DNA of 64,000 nucleotides from Clitopilus passeckerianus (GCA_944990035.1 CALYLX010000077.1:62001-126000), one strand, 5' to 3'. Shown: positions 24,392 through 36,388, numbered from the stretch's first letter. Made by a program: numbers and translations. Notes: generated by a model not told the origin, from the sequence alone.

Positions 24392-26247
24392 TTAAGACCC
24401 GAATATGGCCGATGATTTTGTCTTAAGAACCTGTAAGACATGCGTCGCAAGTTCCAGCTTCATCTCTCGCTCTACCAATTCCTTCGACAACAATCTCTGT
24501 GTCACCTTCAGCTTCGACTCCATCTTCCGAGCCTCCTGTAGTTTCCCCACTTTCGCGAACTTCTTTGCCCTAACTTCAGCGTACTCTTTCTCAGCCCCTA
24601 TCTCCCGTCGAAGATCTTGGATCGCCTCTTTCATCTGATGAATCTCCTGCTCCTTCCAAAGGATATCCGATATGACGCCAGGGGTGGGAACCTCAGGGGT
24701 ACCGGGAGAGGGAGGCCATTCGATTGATTCAGACGAAACTGCAGGCCATGGTGGTGTGGGTAAGCCGCGACACGCGGGAGACGGGGGTGAAGAGCCTCTC
24801 GTGTCTGGCGAGATGGTTGGCCAGGGTGGTGTGGGCAACCGTGAATATGCGAGTGCTGGTGGTGAACCGAGCCGTGGTGGCGCTACAAATCCTATCGTTA
24901 AAGGAAGTCCCAGAATGGCAAGGAAGGAAATTCACCTCGAGTAGGACTAGGCGCCACTATTTCAGGTGCTGCAGCGGCTGGCCCGAGGCGAATCATTCGC
25001 GGTATAACTATTGACATGAATGAACATGATTAATCTCAGCGTCATAGTGAATTCGGTACTCTCACCACGTTGATTTGCATTAACTTGAATCACTTGGGTT
25101 TCCTGCAAAGCAGGCCCGGTTGAAGGTTCAAGCAGTGCTGGTTTCTGTGACGTCCCAGCAGTCCCGTCATTCGTCTCATTGCCATACAGCTGAGACGAAC
25201 GATCGTGTTCGGAGTTTCTCGTTTCTTGATTTGGCAAACCGGTGGATGGTCGAATCCCGCCAGCTGAATAGGGTTTTTGTTGTCCCCTTGAATTCCTGTT
25301 AGGATGAAGTCGCCCTCCCGTCCTCTTTCCCGTGACTGTCGAAAGTGAAAAGCCCTTTTCACCAGATGTTTCGGGACGATATCTCTTCCCTTCAAGGCTA
25401 CACCATTCACCACGGGCGAAGCATTGATCACAGCGCTTTCGTCCGTTCGTGGTCGTGCAAAATGTGCCCTGTTTACGGGGTGATTTGCACTGGCGGCACC
25501 TCAGATTTCTATACGTCGATATACCATCCAGCCGCATTACGCAAGTCATGAACGGATTGGCTAGGCTGGAGGAAAGTGAATGTTCCATCAGTAACTTGCG
25601 GGTCATGAATTCCACGATGAGTTTGAGACGCTTCTGACCTTTGGTGTTCTGTCTCAAGCTCAAATTCACCTCCATTTTCCAGCTGCGTGCTACTATGAGC
25701 TTCGGACGATGGTAGGTGCCCAGTAGTATCACTATTCAACCGAGGAATAAATTGCTTGAGAACCTAGTGCATGAGAAGGAAGATTACTTACACTGTGAAG
25801 GTCGTAATCATGGCATCTTCTGTATTGAGTTGGTCTACGGGCCTCCTTTTCTTGGTACGATTGGATTTGGGTTGTTCCACCGACCTCTCTCCGAGTGGAA
25901 TGTAAGGCTCAATGTTCGTTGAGCCTTGAGGGCATACCTGGGCCCAATCGATGTCAGCTACATACAAGCCAGGTCTGGCAATGGCATCGCCCAATTTATC
26001 TGCAACCACACGAAGATAGGGATGTAATTCCTCCTCTCCTGCCTCGGAGCGATAATAGAATCTGAGCTAGAGCGGATGGCCAACATTAGCATACAATAGC
26101 AGACATCAAGACTGAACGTGAACTTACGATGCTGTTCAGCAGAATGTGCCTTACTCCCATAGGAATTGCATACGATTGCTGAGACCATATGCCAAACTGC
26201 ATAGCAAGCTCGTTTTGGGAGGTTATAATGCCTGTATTTATGGACAT
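24392..26247 (-). CDS. Cys-rich coiled-coil protein, one Zn2Cys6-like module (Z1)
   Basis: Minus-strand, multi-exon gene. It starts MSINTGIITSQNELAMQFG at 26247 and continues ILLNSI, RFYYRSEAGEEELHPYLR. This N-terminal block is shared with the gene at 32429. The middle carries a module near 25380-25490 reading C-x2-C-x9-C-x8-C-x2-C-x6-C (from RCRQCK through GRKRCDQCFARGEWC), close to a fungal Zn2Cys6 cluster. A Pro-rich linker (about 24680-24838) leads to a C-terminal coiled coil (KEQEIHQMKEAIQDLRREIG onward) ending SAIFGS. No catalytic domain is seen. DNA binding is possible, but only one module is present and its spacing is not standard. Intron boundaries in the middle are approximate. An N-terminal frame disruption is not excluded. 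Confidence 0.55.
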
Positions 26248-26615
26248 AGCGCCCACGATGGAATCAGAGTCACCAGCTTGGTTGGTTTTCGTGAAGATGG
26301 CAAGAGATACTGGACGTAAAAAGAAGAACGGAGTGCTGCATACACGTTCTTCATGTTAATTAACTGTCAATAGACCGTGACCAGAGAATGATATAGAAAG
26401 AAGTTCGGCCACAACATCGTGGTCGCTTGCAAAGTTGTTGATGGCAGGACATGCCTCACGGCCACATGACATTTGAATACTGATCTCTCGGTCATTAATT
26501 CACAGAACCTAGTTCCCCTGGCCATGTTATCACATTAGAATATGCAACGACACTACGAAAGATAGGTAGTAGCCTGCAGAGAAAATCAAAGTACCCATTA
26601 AGACCCCTCGTCGTC

Positions 26616-28870
26616 TCAAAAAGGCGCTGCTTTGCCCGAATGCTTCATCACTAGAATTTCCAGCGAACACTTCTCAATCTCCAACATCCTCTCCTGACGA
26701 TTCAGTTCCGTCTTTAGCGCTGCCTGTATCGCTGCTTGCTCCATCTCCATCTTCGTCGCCTCTAGACGTTTACCGTGTTTGTTCAGCTTCTTCACCTTCA
26801 CCTCGGCATAGTCCTTCTCAACCTGGATCTCTTGTCAGAGATCCTCGACATCTTCTGTAAGCTTCTCGATCTCCCATTCTTTCTTGAGAATGTCAACCCT
26901 GGATCTGGTCGGTGACAGAGCGATAGATGGCACAATTTTCAAGGGAGAAGTTTCTTGCGAGTCGGGCGGAGGAGGAAAGCTTTCTGGTCGTTGTTGCTGT
27001 TGCTGTTGCTGGCCTTCTTCTGGTGGTGGATGACCTTGCTGCCGTTGTGCTGATCTTGGTGGAGTGGTCCTGAGAGGTGATAGCCTTGGGCCAGACCCTG
27101 TAGGAGGTTGGAGTGGCGCACTCGGTACTACGTAATGCGTCGTTAGTTGGCTTTCGTTTGCGATATATATATATATATAAAAGGATTACTCACCCCGAGT
27201 GGCAGAGCTAGGTATTCTGATTCTCGAAGGCGTTGACGGTGGACTAGGGTATGCGGGGGAAGGTACTGCCGAAAGATATCAACAAGGGGTCCTACATTGG
27301 ATAAGGGATAGACTGGCTCACTTGAAGGGCTTGCACCACTGCGATTTGATGTCGCTGGCGCCTGCTCAGTTCGAGGCGATCCAGCCGCACGGTCGGGTGT
27401 TGCTGTGTAATGCGACATCTGAATATCCCCAACCCCAGCCGTCACCTGCCTATCCTCCTGCCGCTCTTCACAGGCCCTCCGCTCTTCATTGCCTAGAACC
27501 ATATCCGGTCCTTCATTCCGCCGTGGCCCCTGCCCATCGACCCAATGAACGGTCTTTTTACGCTTCTTCTTTGACAACGACCGACTCATAGGCGAGTCCT
27601 GAGCATGACTACACCGATTATGCTTTTCAGCGCAGGAGGTACAAGATCTGCTGGCAGGTCCTCGCACAGTTGTCCCACGGGGTACACACGCAAGACCGCG
27701 AGTTTGGCACTCGGTGCATTTTTCTCTATAAACCGGGGGGGTGTTGCTTTGCTCGGAGCCTGGGCTTTCAGTGGTCGAAACTACTATACAGATTGATGAG
27801 AATGTGACAGGGAAATGAGAAAGATTGAGTTAACACCTACCCAAATTGGCGCTGGATTGCCCGAAAAGAATGTTTGTTGCTGCCGTTTGCGGTCCTTGTG
27901 GATTTGATATGGGTGCTAATATGTAACTTAGTATTCTGCCACAGTGCACGAAATGAGAAATTCTTACCTACTTGACCTGGCTCGGACACAACTGCAGGTT
28001 GCGATCTTGAATCTTGAACCAGTCGTTGTTTCTTCGACTTCGATCCCTCTCGAGGTTCTGTCGTTCTCTTCTTTGCCACTGTAGATTTGGAGACAGCTTT
28101 CGACAACGGTTCCTCCTCTGACGAAGCCTCATCTTGGAGAATTGAATCGTTCACTGGCTGCTTCTTCCCGGTCCATGGAGGGAACTCCAGGCTGCAGGCG
28201 TAGCCATGTGCGTAGCACTGATCACAGCCCTTTCGGCCAGGTGTCACCGTGCAAGTTTTGACATGACGGTGAAGAGGTCGGCATTGGAGGCATTTTCCTG
28301 GGCGCAAGATGCCAGCACGAGCCGAGGTCGAGGGGGTACGAGTGGGCCTAGTTTCATACTACTGTTCAGTGATATGGTCATGAGTGCGGTGAAATAGATC
28401 GCTCACCTTGATGTCGTTTCAGTTATCGTTCTGTTTCTCCGGGGACCAACACTTTCGACAGTTTCGGAATTCTTTATGATGATCCTTCCTTTCCCTTCCA
28501 AATAGCTGCACACCATATTGCTTCAGCCACATGAGTTACATATCCCTCTCACGCCAGGCAGCATTCGTGGTGTGCAGGATAGATTGCGAAAGTAACATCA
28601 CTTGCACTTTCTTTCATAACTCTGTGAGCCATTGGTCTGAGTTTTCTGAGATATTGGCCTGGATAAGATGGTACGTGAGAGATGTGACATGTCGAACAGA
28701 GAATGTAACTCACCAGTGGTCTGCTGCCGGGGAGGTGACAGAGGCTTGTGAAGGGCTAGCAATTGATCGTCAACAACGACAGGAATAATGGTGAATTAGA
28801 CGTGCTCACATTGGCCGACACGTCCCATTCCTTCCAAAGGTGAGCTGAGAATTATTATTCATGGAGCTGT
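26616..28870 (-). pseudogene. Cys-rich coiled-coil paralog Z2, disabled
   Basis: Runs parallel to the 29323-32429 gene but is broken. The region matching the second Cys module of that gene (about 28510-28605) carries TGA at 28600-28598 and at 28525-28523. The third (from KCLQCRPLHRHVKTC) and fourth (KCTECQTRGLACV through SCTSCAEKHNRCS) modules survive. The coiled coil has TGA at 26837-26835, where the paralog has Arg in VEDLRREIQVEK. The N-terminal GIITSQ block and first module are missing. A short poly-Gln tract lies at about 26990-27015 and a TA repeat at about 27163-27178. Upstream sequence 28871-29240 is still similar to that of the active-looking paralog. Confidence 0.65.
27163..27178 (+). 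repeat. TA dinucleotide microsatellite
   Basis: About eight TA units in tandem within the intron between the fourth Cys module and the coiled-coil exon of pseudogene Z2. Confidence 0.7.
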
Positions 28871-29240
28871 CGCCTAATCTCTCCGAGTCTGCCATAATCG
28901 TTTGGAATCCTCGACGAGCGGGCTGCCTTTGAGGATGCCTCCAGGCAATTGACAGAAGGGCTTCCAGGAAAGAGACGAGAACGCCGAGTCTACATTTGCC
29001 CGATACGTTATCATCTTGGGAATCTTGCCAATATAAGGTTCATGAACTGAATTGAGGTCGTGACCAGAATGTGGCACAGAAGGAAGCCGGACCCAGGACG
29101 GCAACCTCGAGCTGGTTGATGGACAAGCCTCGTTCCGCCCACATGACTTTGATCCCTTTTGTACAATCAACGTTCACGGAACTCTAGGCTTGGAATAACT
29201 GGAATAACCTCGAGGGTAACTGTTCATATTAGGTAGGGAT
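28871..29240 (-). repeat. Duplicated upstream block, copy 1
   Basis: Diverged direct duplicate of about 32460-32800. Shared stretches include GATACGTTATCATCTTGG, GAGGTCGTGACCAGAATGTG and CACATGACTTTGATC. The two copies lie just upstream of Z2 and Z3, so this is promoter-side sequence carried along in the gene duplication. Confidence 0.6.
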
Positions 29241-29322
29241 CTCGATGTAGTGAATATAGCGCGCTAGCAGAGATGTATAGTACTATGTACAGAGAAATCA
29301 GAAAACCGATTAAAACCCCCCG

Positions 29323-32300
29323 TCATCCCAAAGCCACTGGTCTGGCTATATACCTCATCGCAAGAACCTCCGCCGAGCACTTCTCAACCTCCAGCATCTT
29401 CTCCTGACTTTCCAGCTCCCTCTTCAGCGTCGCCTGTATCACCGCCTGCTCCATCTCCATCTTCTTCGCTTCCTGACGTTTACCCTGCTTGTTCAGTTTC
29501 TTCGTCTTCACCTCGGCGTATTCCTTCTCGACCTGGATTTCTCGCCGAAGATCTTCGACATCTTCTTTGAGCCTCTGGATCTCCCATTCCTTCTTGAGGA
29601 TTTCAACTCTGGATCGAGAAGGTAACAGAGCTACAGGTGCTGCAGGTTTTGAAGGAGAGGTTCCTTGGGCGTTGGATGAAGGGGCCTGTTGTTCTAATCG
29701 TTGTTGTTGCTGCAATGTGGTTTGTACTGGTGCTGGCGCTGGCGCTGGCAGCGGTTGTTGTTGTTGCTGCTGCTGTTGCTGTGGTGGTGGGGGTGATATT
29801 ATTCCAGATCGTACTGGTGAGGGTGGTGGTGGAGTGGAACGGGACCTTGCAGAGGGCTGTTGTGGTGTACTGAGTGCTGCACAGAATGATGTCAGGTTCC
29901 GTTCACAAAAAGCGATCAATTACTCACATCGAGCAGCAGCGCTAGGTATGGTTATTCTGAACCCCGTAGAAGAAGAAGTAGGGGTTCTGGCAGGCGGTAC
30001 TGCCAGGAATCATTAGTAAATGAGTCCTATGTGCACGAAATGGGACTCGCTCACCTGAAGGGCTTGTAAGGCTCTGAGTTGGCGTCGACGGCTCCGGCTC
30101 AGGTCGAGTGGGTTCAGGCGCACGTTCAGGCAAAGTTGTGCTCTGTGAGGCCTGGACGACGGCCTGGTCTGGCGTGCGAACGATAGGAGCTGTTTCCTCT
30201 CTCTCCTGCCGCCTGTCTCCCTCGCCCGGTCTCTCTTCGTGTTCTGGGCTCCTATCGTCTTCCTCATCATCCTCATCCTCTGCCATATTCCCATCCTCCT
30301 CCACCTGCCCATCCACCAAACGAACGCTCTTATTTCCCTTCTTTGAGTGTGCGATGCTCCAAGGCGAGTTCTCCGCAAGACTACAGGGAAAGTGCCTCCG
30401 AAGACAGAGTCCACACGATTTGACGATGTGCCCCCGAACGCTAGTCTTGAATGGCACGCAGGCGATGTTGAGAGCCTCACACTGACGGCATTTCTCTCCG
30501 AGATCGTGGGAGGCAGGTCTTTCCTCAGCTTCCGGTTCGGTGGCTGGGGCTGTAGGTCACGGTAAGACGTGGGCATAAGAAGTTTCGGGCCAGTACCCAC
30601 CGGGATTGGTGTTTACTTGTGTGGCAGGAATGATTACTCGTGGAAGCTGTGGTGCCTGCGCATTTGGTACGACTGCTAAGGTGCAAATTAGTATCCGATA
30701 CAAGTGTGGATACACGAGATTTCTTACCTACTTGGCCTGACTCTAAGCCATCTGTATTCATTGTAGGGGCCGGAGTTTCTTGTACGAAGGTGGTAGAGAC
30801 CGCAGCAGGAGCATGAGGGGTAGCAGGACCTTCCGACTCCAGAGGTGGATATCGATAGTGAATTATAGGATAGTCAGAGGTGTTATCGGCAGTTCGCTGT
30901 TTCTTCGACTTCGACCCACTACCATCTCCTGCCTTTCTCTTCTGCGGGGTGTTTAGGACATTCGCCAGCGGTTCCTCCTCTGACGAGACTCCGTCAGCCC
31001 CGGATGTTTTCTTTGCCCGCTTCCTAATCCCTGGCGGCGGCGGGAATTCCAGGCTACAGCGGTAGTTGCGGCTATAGCACTCATCACAACCTTTTCGGCC
31101 AGGCGTTACTTTGCAAACAGGAATGGTGCGAGAACGAGGTCGACATTGCAAACACATGGGCCTGTACGTTGTATCATCTCGAGGCGAGGTATGTGGAGGG
31201 CTGATACTAGGCCATCAGTCAGCTACAACGCAATGAGGCCCCAGTAGGATGAAATACATACCTAGAGTTTATCAAACCATTTGTTGTGCCACTGGGACCC
31301 GAGAGCGTCGCGCTGTTTTGTACGGAAATCCTTCCGTACCCTTTCAAGAAGCTGCATGACAGATTCTCTGCCCGGCAAGGATCACAGCTGATTCTTACAC
31401 CAGGTGCCAACGTCGGTGTGCAGGAAAAATTGCGGTGGTGACATCGTCCGCATCGTCGTATGAAGTGAACATTCGTCGAAGCAGCCGCAGTCGGGGAGAC
31501 CAGTGATCTTTAAAAGGAAGAATTCTGAGATCCTGCATCAGAGTGAACAGAAGGGTTAGCTTACGGCTCGTCTGGTGTAGGAGCATTTAAGGAGACGGGC
31601 TCGGAGCTTTGAATAAGGCTAGAGTTATATTGTCAATAAAGGCTGGGTCTGAGGATAGAGACATCCATGACTTACGTTGGGTTTATCGTCCCATCAGTCC
31701 TCAAGGCAGGCTCGTCGCCTCCGCCTCCGTCACTTCCTGCACTTTCTTCTAGGAAGTCGTCTGTTGTATACCCGCCATAGCCCTGCAGGTAGCGGCATGA
31801 AAAAGACCCTTCCCTACACGAGTCACAGGGACTTCGGGTATCGGAGGGTAGCTGCGGCGTGCAATCCAGCTTGGTAAACCAGCATCGTTTGCATTTTCTG
31901 ACGCGTCTGGGGTTAGGGCTCTCAAAGCTCTCATGTGACGGCCTAGAATAGTGAACCAACTGAGAACTGTTCAATAGGAGCTAACAATGAAAGGTAGGAC
32001 TTACGACTGGTTGAGAATCGGAGTCGAGCTGATAATCTGGTGCTGGGCCCATAGCTCGTCCCGAAGTGGACTGTATCGCTCTACAGTGACTGGAGCCGCA
32101 GCCTGAATGATCGCTGGATCGATATGGCCTTGTCCCACTTCGACTTGCGTAGTACTAGGAACCCGGGGGCCCATATGTTCTATAACTGTCCGAAGGTACG
32201 GATTGAGTTCTTCCTCCCCAGCTTGACATCGGGCTCGTACACTGGCCTATTAGTCACAGGATTGATCAGACTAGACGGAGTACAGCGGTGCGGAGGTACA

Positions 32301-32429
32301 TACCAGCCTGTTCAAAAGTATCTGCTGCACCACCAGCGTGATCCCCGGTTGCTGGGACCACACACTGAAGTGCATCGCGAGCTCATCCTGAGATGTGATG
32401 ATTCCCAGAGGTGCCGAAGACAAGAACAT
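29323..32429 (-). CDS. Protein with four tandem Zn2Cys6-like modules and coiled coil (Z3)
   Basis: Largest of three paralogs. It starts MFLSSAPLGIITSQDELAMH at 32429; next exon ends YARCQAGEEELNPYLR. Four six-Cys modules follow: M1 (about 31893-31795) C-x2-C-x6-C-x11-C-x2-C-x6-C, from KCKRCWFTKLDC; M2 (about 31450-31350) the same spacing, from RCGRCHHRNFSC; M3 (about 31155-31055) from MCLQCRP; M4 (about 30500-30375) C-x2-C-x6-C-x17-C-x2-C-x6-C, from KCRQCEALNIAC. M1 and M2 fit the GAL4-type Zn2Cys6 pattern. Basic, NLS-like stretches (KRKAGDGSGSKSKKQR) follow M3, an acidic run follows M4, then a poly-Gln/Pro linker and a heptad-rich coiled coil (EIQRLKEDVEDLRREIQVEK) to the stop at 29323. Nuclear DNA binding and dimerisation are inferred. 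A canonical zinc-cluster factor has one module, so four is odd. Intron edges are approximate; the Cys-module frames have no stops. Confidence 0.68.
29695..29795 (-). repeat. Poly-Gln / Pro-Ala low-complexity coding tract
   Basis: Runs of CAG/CAA on the minus strand encode a nine-Gln stretch after PPPP, followed by PAPAPAP and a second Gln-rich patch. The tract lies between the fourth Cys module and the coiled coil of Z3. The same position in Z2 (about 26990-27015) holds a shorter tract. Confidence 0.75.
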
Positions 32430-32459
32430 ATTAGCTTGTCGTCTATTTAGCCTTTGTTA

Positions 32460-32800
32460 CAGTTGCCGATGCTTCCAAATCCTTGTGGACGGGTTATCCT
32501 CGAGGGTGGCAATTGAGAGGAAGGGCCTCCAGTAAAGAGATAGCAATGCCGAATCCACGTTTGTCAGATACGTTATCATCTTGGGTATCTTAACAATATA
32601 AGGTTATGAATTGAGGTCGTGACCAGAATGTGGCTCGGAAGGAAGCTGGACCAGGACGGCATGTCGAACTCATTGATGGGCACGCCACGTTTCGTCCACA
32701 TGACTTTGATCTCTTTGGATTCTGTGCCCATTGATGTTCACAGAACTTTGATACACGAGGCTTAGAATAATCTCGAAAGGTCTTTCACATTAGATAAATA
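32460..32800 (-). repeat. Duplicated upstream block, copy 2
   Basis: Partner of 28871-29240; see shared words there. It lies directly upstream of the Z3 start at 32429, so it probably includes the Z3 promoter. Confidence 0.55.
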
Positions 32801-32856
32801 TGTCTTAATGCCACAAGCGTTGTTCGTCTACGAGTCTTACAACCCGAACGTCCGCG

Positions 32857-35000
32857 TCATTCCCCATTACTCTCGGTCTTTCCAAGGACAGTAGCACCAC
32901 CATCCGTCTTGGCCTCTTTAACGCCCCACTTCTCGTCAACCCTCTTCCTCGAAAGCAACACCTTCATCAACAAACCCGCGATCCTCCCAGCACCAGCAAC
33001 TCTAACCATAACCACCCACATCACCCTCACCCTCACCCCCTCCCCAACTGCGTCCCCAACAGGCAACGAGGGTGTAGAATGTTGCAGAGGATTCGGATGG
33101 CCCGGCAGCAGTGGGGATGGCAGCAGGAAAATGAGTCACGGTGTAGTTCTGTAGTGCGGTCCCAATGATGGTGATTGCCCATACCTACAATAACCATCAG
33201 TCAACATGCTACGAATTTTAACCGAAGGCCTACCCCAGCAGACTGTCCCAAGAACGCACTAAATGCCAACGCTTGAGGCACCACAGCTAGGTCCGGGGGC
33301 GCCAGCACTGGGGAGTAGAATGTCGAATAAACCATCCCAAACCAACACCACCCAATGCTTTGAATCCCTGGACCGTTTGAGAAGGTGTGCCCGGATGAGT
33401 GGTGGTCGACAACGGGAGCCCAACATCGATGATGCACCATCCGGAATACGCCTGAGGTCTATATCGGCCGAGCTTCGTGACGCCGAGGCCTGTCGGCGCC
33501 GAAAGGGGTGCGATAGTTGACGAGAGCGGTAGGAGCTGAATGCCAGCGTTGAGGACGGAAGGGCCGTGGCAAGCTTGGGAATAGACAGAAAGGTAGTCTG
33601 CCGATATCTTGGTCAGTATGAGGTTAATGATCGCGGGAATTGAGAACTCACAGATGAGGGAGGCATAGGGGATGGTGGCAAGACGAGGGTCCTTGTACGA
33701 TTTGAGAAGTAACCTACCCGCTGGGGCTTGTTATGTTAGCTATGGCAGAGTAGGGAATCTGTTACTTTTATAAGTAAAGTGAAGCCAGTTGGCGCGAATG
33801 ATGTGACTTACGACCGGAAACTTGTAAAACCACCTCTCATATGCAAAGAACGCGATCAGGCCAACGAGACAGCGGAAGTAGCACTTGAGTAGAATCTAGA
33901 ATTCCAAGGATGGGAGACGCCAGCGCAGGCCAGACCAATGGCAGTAGAGACGGAGGAGGCGATGATGGGGAAATTGCCACTGCGAAAATTCCATTAAATT
34001 TATCAAATATTTAAAATGAAAGAGCTTGATTTACAGCCTATCAATCATGGCAAGTTTATAAGCCATAGTGCCATCAGGCGTCTTCAAGCAGAGGAACAGC
34101 ACCGTAACGGGGATTGATAGACCCGCGAGAGGGACGTTTAAAACTGCGTAAACGAATGAGTCCCAGACACCAAGTGACCTACAGCTGCAAACTCACAAAA
34201 GAGCCACCTCCCAGCGCCTCGTCGTGCCGGAGCACCGCCAATGGTAGGACCAATTCTGGCAGCTATACACCATGTACTGTGGTGGCCAGAAGTTTAGTCC
34301 AAAGCGTAACGCCTGGATGACGGGAGATGAACTTACACTTGAGGAATGTGATTATATGCGCCTTGCTCTTTGAAGGTGACTATGTCGGAGAGAATGATGC
34401 TGACAGTACCGGTCAGACTGGCGGATCCGCACCCTTGGATGACTGAAATGTGGTCTGTTTAGCGATCTTGCACGAACCCACATCGAGAGGAGGAACTTAC
34501 CCCTGCCACAATGAGCATGCTTATGTTATGCGCAAGACCGCTTTGAAGACTTCTCAGACCAAAAAATGGTCAAAGATGCCACGAGAATCGGGCGTCGGCC
34601 AAATATCTGTAGCAACAATTAGGAAAGCTGCTGGCATGGATATGGCCTCCTTACCTGCACGAGTCCTCCAGTTACGGGCCGGAAAGCGGGACATGCTAAG
34701 CCGTACGCTGATCCAACCCAGATAAAGCATGTTCCATTCACGACGGGTGAGATGGTTGGCAATGCAATGGGAACAGATGTCTGCAAGTTTGTTGTTAGAG
34801 GGTGGACGCTTTCGGGGATTATTATGGTCGTTCACGCATTCCAGAAGCGATAGGAAGCAACAAAGGTCCATCACCCCTAAGATTGGCCAGAACTTCGCGT
34901 CCTTCTTCGTTGATCTGGCCAGATCGACATCGGTTTCTTCCCTATCACTTCTCGGCACTGGCACTCCCAGATTATCGAGGTTCTCTTTGCTGGCGTTCAT
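32857..35000 (-). pseudogene. MFS drug/H+ antiporter-type transporter, frame-damaged
   Basis: Fragments in correct order across the minus strand: DAKFWPILGVMDLCCFLSLLE, TSVPIALPTISPVVNG, FIWVGSAYGLA, QIFGRRPILVASL, GLAHNISMLIVAG, QGCGSASLTGTVSIILSDIV, IGPTIGGAPARR, WLFCEF, LLPLSSTIAP, TGLGVTKLGRYRPQAYSG, GGVGLGW and the C-terminal DEKWGVKE that ends many fungal 14-helix MFS exporters. Frame changes occur at a TTTTTT run near 34560 (LTIF, then FGLRSLQSGLAHN in another frame) and near 33890 (WNSR against ILLKCYFRCLVGLIAFFAYERW). Several introns are visible. Either a young pseudogene or a gene hit by homopolymer errors. Substrate cannot be deduced. Confidence 0.65.
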
Positions 35001-36231
35001 GGTAAAAGCCTATCTGATGATATGTCAGTCAAACTAGAAGAAGCAGAAAATCGGCTTCCGCACCATGTGGCCCCATGCCAGTTTGGCGTAGAGTTCTGAG
35101 GTCATAAGTTTTTCAAGAAGGACGCATCCAATCTCTTGCAGCGCGACTTCTTGGCGTATACAACATGATCTCAAGCGAACAGTCCCGCATGCAGTTGAAA
35201 CTTGGTTTCATGGGGCGGCAGCTGAGAGTTTGCAGTTCCAGTTTGCCTCAAGTCAAATACGGCGCTGGAATATCATTTTCGCTGCTCGATCCACCTGTCT
35301 CCCTGAGGGCATAGATAGAATGAGCCACTCATATCCCTTGGTCCACTGAGCCAAAGGGCTGAACGAGGTCAAATCTGAGGCGGTACTAATAATGTTAGTT
35401 GGAAGACGTCCCTGGCCCAATGGTGGGAACTTCTCTCGGGGTTGGCCGTCCCGCCGACTCTAATCTCAGACACGGATTTGACCGAATCCACCGCCAAACA
35501 ATGAAACTCAGCTGGTCCGCCGAAAGTCCCCGAGATAAACAGAGGCAACTCAAAACCTTATTTGATGAAGGCCAACCTTGGCAGCGAACGACGATGGCAA
35601 CAAATGTTTAAAACCTTGTTAACACCCGGAGAAAACTCTGAAGGGGCTGCCCATAAAATTTTCACTGGGGTTCCCAAGCCCAGAGCTCTCCAGCCTCCAT
35701 CCTGGGATGAAGATGTCGTCTCTCTGGAACTGACGAGGAAATATTGAGGAAATAGGCAACTTGATATTTTGGTTCTCCCACCAAGATCCGGTCATGGCCC
35801 CAATAACGCATACAATGGCGGTCCTGTGTACAAGCTCCGCTCACTTCCTGTGAACTTCTTCTGAACCTCGTCAGGCTAACCAGTCCTTTACCTCCGCACA
35901 ACCGTTCTTTTTGGCTCAAAGGAACTTCGATAGAAATCACGGGCGGCTATGACCTGCGCTCGTTGACCGGCTGCCTGACGCTGATTTTCAAAGTCCTCTA
36001 TCAACAACGTTCTTCATGACAATATACAGTGGATAAACGTCTACCTTGGTTCGTTTTGGCGCTTCTACTATTCAAATTCATCGAAGTAGTCCCTGGACGC
36101 AACTTTCACCCCACAAAACTTCGAAGGCGATGAGATAGAGGGGTTTCCAGAAGATATTGTCCTGCGTCATTTGTTCATCATCCTCGAGCTACTGCGCAAG
36201 GCAGGCGCATCTAGAACGCGACTTGAAATCG
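35001..36231. other. Intergenic stretch, nothing recognised
   Basis: No recognisable coding motif on either strand. It separates the divergent MFS transporter and lectin genes and should hold both promoters. The lectin TATA element lies at its right edge. Confidence 0.5.
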
Positions 36232-36239
36232 TATATATA
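36232..36239 (+). promoter_or_regulatory. TATA box of the lectin gene
   Basis: TATATATA lies 150 bases upstream of the ATG at 36389. A 5'-leader intron (GTAAGC donor at 36335, CAG acceptor ending 36387) lies between, with the ATG starting the second base after it. Confidence 0.55.
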
Positions 36240-36388
36240 GTGGTTCAAACTTAGTGGACGTACCTCACATCGATTCACAGTCGAGTCTTCACTTCCAAGA
36301 TTTTCAGCTCAATCCAAAACCTCTTTCGCTCAAAGTAAGCCATATTTTTTACTTTACGATTAACATCGTACTAACGTCTATTGGCAGC

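Noticed and set aside
29637..29873. Val/Ala-rich plus-strand frame resembling a membrane protein
   Set aside because: It is the antisense shadow of the poly-Gln/Pro linker of Z3; the hydrophobic run comes from reading CAG repeats backwards.
32997..33060. C-rich ACCCTC repeat suggesting a telomere-like or G-quadruplex tract
   Set aside because: It lies in the last transmembrane exon of the MFS transporter and encodes Gly/Val/Arg codons on the minus strand; too short for a telomeric repeat.
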